Origin: Candidatus Aerophobota bacterium
GTDB lineage: Bacteria; Aerophobota; Aerophobia; Aerophobales; B3-G15
Assembly (NCBI GenBank): GCA_030615365.1
Contig: JAUWZM010000001.1
Location: forward strand, 25,686-89,685
Length of the DNA: 64,000 bases
Direction of reading: 5' to 3'
Shown: positions 60,477 to 64,000 of the stretch, piece after piece
How the letters are laid out: each line of letters opens with the position of its first letter
How positions within the stretch are numbered: position 1 is the first letter of the stretch
Notes under the pieces: generated by a model
What the model saw: only the letters and a program-made list of their open reading frames with translations
Told to the model about the DNA's origin: nothing
Database searches by the model: none
Program-made: the position numbers and the translations under genes

Positions 60477-61714
60477 TCCAATTTTCCCAGTATTTTCTCA
60501 TTCAGATTTATAATCAGTCTCCATTTTGCATTTTTTAATCCCTCATGAGGCATTGTGGGATCGAGTAAAAGATAATTTCTTGTTTTAACTTCAGGAATAT
60601 CAATATTAATCCCTAAAAAATCACAGAGATAACCCAATCTTCTAATCACTCCTGAATTTCCAACCTGTCGTGAATAACCAAGAAGTTTTCTTGTGTCCAA
60701 ATTGCTATTTTTTAGAGCTTTGGCAACCTCTATCACTCCACCACAGTATTGGGGTTTATCCAGGCAATCTATTATTGTTTTCTCTTTATCTGTAATATTG
60801 ATCTGTGTTCCTTCAATCCATTCCTTTCTAATTCCGAAAAACTTTGTTTCTTTTATCTTGGCAATCCTGTATTCAACTCCAAAAATTTCGATTTTCTGTT
60901 TTTTCTTTCTGGCAGTTGTTTGAATAAAGACTGTGTTTGGTATTTGCTCGGTCAACCCATAAAAATGAAGAGCGCTCCAGTAGGCAATGCAGTATGGATT
61001 TACAAGGAGAGAGCCTATAACAAATTCATTTAAAGTATACCTTCCTTTCTCAGCACCAAGCGGAATGATCATATATTTCCCCTTTTCTATTCGTTCAATC
61101 CAGCCTTTCTTCTCTAGCCGCGAAAGAACCGTATGGAGAACCTCTCTCTTTCCTTGAAATTTTTTTAAGATTTCGTCTGTTGTGGTAAACTTTTTCCCTC
61201 GCATTAAATTCTTTACGGAAGAAATTGCGGTGTTGACTCTTTCTCTTTGTCCTTTGGCTTTTATTATGACATTTTCAGCACCACTTTTTTCATAATACTC
61301 AGAATATTGGGTTATAATTCTCTTGCTCAAGATTCCTACATCCAGAATTATCATGATTATTATCTTTTCGAGCTCTTTGTATCGCATAATTTCTGCGATC
61401 CCTTTGTCTAAAGTCCCTTTGTTGTCAGCATATTTCAGTTCTAATATATAATTTTCATCAATTAATATATCCATAACACCAAATTCTGTTCTTGCTTCGC
61501 TTTCTACTTTTACATTAGCTGGAAGATTAATCTTTAGAAACTCGGTTAATTCTTCTCTTAAATGTCTCTCATTTGCAAAACTTCGCCCCTTAATTGTGTT
61601 TTGAAAGTCTTTTTCTATAAGAGATCTTATAAGCTGTAAATTTATTACCCTGTTAGCTAAGTATTCTTTGGTTGGAAGACTTTGTTGTGAATGTAAAAAC
61701 TCGGTTGATTTCAT
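60473..61714 (-). CDS. abiEi: AbiEi antitoxin fused to an N-terminal PD-(D/E)XK nuclease-like domain
   Basis: 413 aa, about 140 longer than usual AbiEi. Residues ~25-160 precede the antitoxin part and show RSFANERHLREELTEFLK and EFGVMDILIDENYILELKYA, with Asp82, Glu92, Lys94 in the D-x9-E-x-K arrangement of restriction-like nucleases. Residues ~175-220 are a winged helix (TTTDEILKKFQGKREVLHTV). Then the AbiEi domain: YCIAYWSALHFYGLTEQIPN, FFGIRKEWI, ITDKEKTIIDCLDKPQYCGG and GVIRRLGYLCDFLGI, clearly paralogous to the protein at 24554. It overlaps its toxin gene. Whether the nuclease domain is active is unknown. Confidence 0.85.
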   Translation of the reverse strand: MKSTEFLHSQQSLPTKEYLANRVINLQLIRSLIEKDFQNTIKGRSFANERHLREELTEFLKINLPANVKVESEARTEFGVMDILIDENYILELKYADNKGTLDKGIAEIMRYKELEKIIIMIILDVGILSKRIITQYSEYYEKSGAENVIIKAKGQRERVNTAISSVKNLMRGKKFTTTDEILKKFQGKREVLHTVLSRLEKKGWIERIEKGKYMIIPLGAEKGRYTLNEFVIGSLLVNPYCIAYWSALHFYGLTEQIPNTVFIQTTARKKKQKIEIFGVEYRIAKIKETKFFGIRKEWIEGTQINITDKEKTIIDCLDKPQYCGGVIEVAKALKNSNLDTRKLLGYSRQVGNSGVIRRLGYLCDFLGINIDIPEVKTRNYLLLDPTMPHEGLKNAKWRLIINLNEKILGKLE

Positions 61715-61717
61715 AAT

Positions 61718-62050
61718 TCATCCTTTATTTACAATTTCTAAAACTTTATTTATATATTCTTCACCATGAGTTGGAGTAAATTGGGAATTATCGCACCATC
61801 TACTTTTAAATTCCCAAATCTTTGTTGAAAATTCCGGCTCAAGCTCAGGTCTCTCCTTCCAAAGACTCTTCTTGTCCCCAGTATATTTCCCTTCTTTACA
61901 TCCACAAGATAAAATCAAATAGTCGTACAGTTCTTCAGGAATCGAAAAATCTTGAAATATGTCATTAGTTACTAATATAGTATCTTCTTCAGATATATCA
62001 CTTAATCGAGATGATATATTAACTGGCCTCCCAGCCCAAACCGCCCATTT
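61718..62050 (-). pseudogene. Class III (Pycsar-like) nucleotidyl cyclase C-terminal remnant
   Basis: Open frame from 62050 to the stop at 61718 without a start, overlapping the hsdM end in another frame. It reads WAVWAGRPVNISSRLSDISE, EDTILVTNDIFQDF, LILSCGCKEG..SLWKE, RWCDNSQFTPTHGEEY. VNISSRL matches the conserved VN(L/I)xxRL of class III cyclases, with the transition-state Asn and Arg. The WAG-P-VN and SCGC ... W C ... HGEE tail resembles the cyclases of Pycsar anti-phage systems. The first metal-binding half is gone, and no effector gene is present. Confidence 0.55.
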
Positions 62051-63326
62051 TTATTTGATTTATCACATACTCTAATTGCCATTTAAGGAATTCTATTTTA
62101 CCCTTTCTATTTTCACTCTTTTTATTGTTCATAATCCAGATATAAGTATGAATGCCGGTGTTATAAAATAGCTGATTTGGCAAAGCAATGATTGCTTCAA
62201 TTAAATCATTTTCCATAATCCACTTGCGAATATTGCTCTCTCCAGAACCCGCATCTCCGGTAAACAGCGGAGAGCCATTGGTAATAACGGCAATTCTTGA
62301 TTTTTCATCTTTTGTGTTCATTTTAGATATCATATGTTCCATGAAAAGCAATTGGCCATCATTGATCCTTGGTAATCCCGCACCAAATCGTCCATTAAAT
62401 CCATATTCCGCTTCTTTTTTCACTGCATCTTCATCTTTTTTCCATTCTACACCATAAGGAGGATTAGAAATAATAAAATTAAATTTCATATCTGGTAGCT
62501 GGTCTTTAGACAGTGTACTTAAGGGACCTTTAATATTATTTGCATCCTCTCCTTTTATTAACATGTCCGATTTACAAATTGCAAATGTCTCCGGCCGCAA
62601 TTCCTGTCCAAATAATACAACATCAACATCTTTATTAATAGAGTTTATATAATTTTTTGAACCGGTAAGCATACCATCTGTTCCGCAGGCAGGGTCATAA
62701 ACAGTTCTTATCAAGTCTTTTTTCATTATATCTTTTTCAGTACCGGTAAACATTAAATGTGTCATCAATTTTACAACTTCCCTTGGAGTAAAATGGTCTC
62801 CTACCTCTTCGTTTGATTGTTCAGAGAATCTCCTTACAAGTTCCTCGTAGATCGTTCCCATTTCTTGATTTGAAACTTTATCTGGATGTAAGTCTACTTT
62901 AGATTCTGAAAATTTTTTAATCAACAAAAACAATAAATCTGCTTTTGCCAGTTCGGAAATATGTTCCCGCATTTTAAAATTTTCAAAAATATCTTTAACA
63001 TTCTGGCTAAAGTAATCCATGTAATGCAATAAATTATCTTTGATATGCTCTGGGTCTTCTAAGAGTGATTTAAAATCATATTTTGAATAATTATAAAAAT
63101 TGTGCGTTGAGGCAGTCAGTAGGACATCATCAAGATTTTCAAATTCATTTTTATATTTATTGCATGCTGCCAAAACATCTTTTTTTGTATCGCTTAAGAC
63201 GCAGTCAAATCTCTTTAATACTGTGAATGGCAGGATTGTTTTTTGATACTCATTTCTTTTATAAACTCCTCGGAGCAAGTCTGCCAAACTCCATATAAAG
63301 TTAACTTTTTCCTGAAAGTTCCCCAT
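62019..63326 (-). CDS. hsdM: Type I restriction-modification methyltransferase HsdM, C-terminally truncated
   Basis: 435 aa. HsdM N-terminal helical domain (LADLLRGVYKRNEYQKTILP, FTVLKRFDCVLS), then DHFTPREVVKLMTHLMF, SAM motif YDPACGTDGMLTGSKNYI, and catalytic NPPY in IISNPPYGVEW. After HTYIWIMNNKKSENRKGKIE the sequence becomes unrelated and stops at 62019; normal HsdM continues ~60-100 residues with a helix that contacts HsdS. The junction lies where the cyclase tail begins. No hsdS or hsdR nearby. Probably a stranded, defective unit. Confidence 0.82.
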   Translation of the reverse strand: MGNFQEKVNFIWSLADLLRGVYKRNEYQKTILPFTVLKRFDCVLSDTKKDVLAACNKYKNEFENLDDVLLTASTHNFYNYSKYDFKSLLEDPEHIKDNLLHYMDYFSQNVKDIFENFKMREHISELAKADLLFLLIKKFSESKVDLHPDKVSNQEMGTIYEELVRRFSEQSNEEVGDHFTPREVVKLMTHLMFTGTEKDIMKKDLIRTVYDPACGTDGMLTGSKNYINSINKDVDVVLFGQELRPETFAICKSDMLIKGEDANNIKGPLSTLSKDQLPDMKFNFIISNPPYGVEWKKDEDAVKKEAEYGFNGRFGAGLPRINDGQLLFMEHMISKMNTKDEKSRIAVITNGSPLFTGDAGSGESNIRKWIMENDLIEAIIALPNQLFYNTGIHTYIWIMNNKKSENRKGKIEFLKWQLEYVINQIKMGGLGWEAS

Positions 63327-63335
63327 TTTTCTACC

Positions 63336-63860
63336 TCATTTATTCAGTATTCCTTCTTCATCAAAACTAAAATACCCAGCTTTTGATACAATTATATGGT
63401 CAACCACATTAATGCCCACGAGTTTCCCGACCTCTATTAATCTATTTGTAATACTGATATCTTCCTTACTTGGTTTGACACTATCCGATGGGTGATTATG
63501 GACAAATATGATCCCGGCAGCTCTGTCAGTGATTGCATCCGCAAACACTTCCCGCGGGTGGATGAGACTCTGATTTAAGATACCGATAAAAACTGTTCTC
63601 TTTTGAATAAGGTTGTGTGCTCCATCCAGTGTCAGAGTTAAAAAATACTCCTGCCTTTTATTCTTCAATTCTTCTGCCATTTTTACAACATCATTTGAAC
63701 AGGTGATTTTTATTCTATCCTTAATCAAAGATCTTTTTGAAAATTCGATAGCTGCTATTATCTGCGATGCTTTAGCGACTCCCACACCATCAATATTTTT
63801 TAAACTTTTTAAATTAATACCGTTAAAATCTTTCTGCACTAATTTTAATATATCTCTGGC
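63336..63860 (-). CDS. radC: RadC/JAB-domain protein, 5'-truncated
   Basis: JAMM metalloprotease-like RadC. HhH segment LKNIDGVGVAKASQIIAAIE, then HPREVFADAITDRAAGIIFV, the metal motif HNHPSDSVKPSKED, and DHIIVSKAGYFSFDEEG. GTG 63839 gives 167 aa; the family pattern (ARDILK) extends upstream to 63860, where it breaks at a CTGAATAGTTAC repeat end. The first ~50 residues of normal RadC (~220 aa) are missing. RadC proteins are often carried in mobile and defence regions. It is ten bases from hsdM. Confidence 0.8.
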   Translation of the reverse strand, partial: ARDILKLVQKDFNGINLKSLKNIDGVGVAKASQIIAAIEFSKRSLIKDRIKITCSNDVVKMAEELKNKRQEYFLTLTLDGAHNLIQKRTVFIGILNQSLIHPREVFADAITDRAAGIIFVHNHPSDSVKPSKEDISITNRLIEVGKLVGINVVDHIIVSKAGYFSFDEEGILNK

Positions 63861-63864
63861 GTAA

Positions 63865-63927
63865 CTATTCAGCCTGTTTAATTATATCCATATAATCAGA
63901 GAGGGAGATATCCCCCAAAGCAGAATG
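63865..63927 (-). pseudogene. Possible IS3/IS481-type integrase tail
   Basis: Minus-strand frame HSALGDISLSDYMDIIKQAE then stop. HSALGxxSxxDY resembles the end of IS3-family integrases (RPHSALGYxSPxxY). Two stops precede it, so nothing longer is visible. The remainder to 64000 holds a separate open stretch (VIDAIRSALEGNPFIPA) I cannot assign. Confidence 0.3.
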
Positions 63928-64000
63928 TTATTAAGGATCTCTGCATGCCGGAATAAAAGGATTTCCCTCGAGAGCAGATCTAATGGCATCGATGACAGAA

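Noticed and set aside
61718..63326. A complete Pycsar or complete type I restriction system
   Set aside because: The cyclase lacks its catalytic first half and any effector, and no hsdS or hsdR is present; only remnants are supported.

Overview
This window is an AT-rich bacterial chromosome segment from what looks like an uncultured Gram-negative-type lineage. Starts are ATG, GTG and TTG behind AGGAG-type Shine-Dalgarno sites. It carries an MEP-pathway gene (ispG), an alternative GlmU-like enzyme, radical-SAM and ferredoxin-like aldo/keto reductase genes that suggest anaerobic life, and many short palindromic repeats. I cannot place it in a phylum from sequence alone; a candidate-phylum metagenome bin is my guess.

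Region 1 (1-32268, + strand) is a long surface-polysaccharide locus: GT4 and GT2 glycosyltransferases (one a GT2-GT4 fusion), SAM methyltransferases, two polysaccharide deacetylases, a GNAT enzyme, a hexapeptide acyltransferase, a multi-TM GT-C/polymerase-like protein, an ATP-grasp enzyme and VanZ-like proteins. Sugar-nucleotide enzymes are WecB (UDP-ManNAc), Ugd and Uxs (UDP-GlcA to UDP-Xyl), a DegT aminotransferase and a CapD/PglF-type 4,6-dehydratase. A WecA/TagO-like transferase could start the lipid-linked glycan. No flippase or exosortase is seen. Toxin-antitoxin genes (AbiE, BrnTA, a HicB with a broken HicA) are embedded in it.

Region 2 (32362-41379) holds an MBL-fold hydrolase, ispG, an ABC-2 exporter, a secreted Ntn hydrolase, nagB with a GlmU-like gene, and a duplicated purL tail next to a broken IS. 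Region 3 (41425-49115, - strand) is hisH-hisF-guaA-purS-purQ-[MNT-HEPN]-purL, a nucleotide/histidine operon with a HEPN/MNT module inserted between purQ and purL and a frameshift near the end of guaA; a DUF4258/DUF2283 pair lies downstream. Region 4 (49603-58617) has mtlD, an unrecognised 423-aa protein, a P-type Ca2+ ATPase, tRNA-Pro, and a radical SAM / J-domain / aldo-keto reductase run. Region 5 (58646-64000, - strand) is a decayed defence island: a restriction-helicase head, an AbiE pair whose antitoxin carries an apparent PD-(D/E)XK nuclease-like domain, the tail of a class III (Pycsar-like) nucleotidyl cyclase fused out of frame to a truncated HsdM, and a truncated RadC.

The most striking global pattern is a graveyard of gene ends: at least a dozen short but clearly recognisable 5' heads or 3' tails of genes lie between intact genes. 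They sit among GTAG-footed REP/BIME palindromes, a 217-bp MITE with target-site duplications, and IS remnants. The locus appears to have been remodelled repeatedly by cassette replacement.
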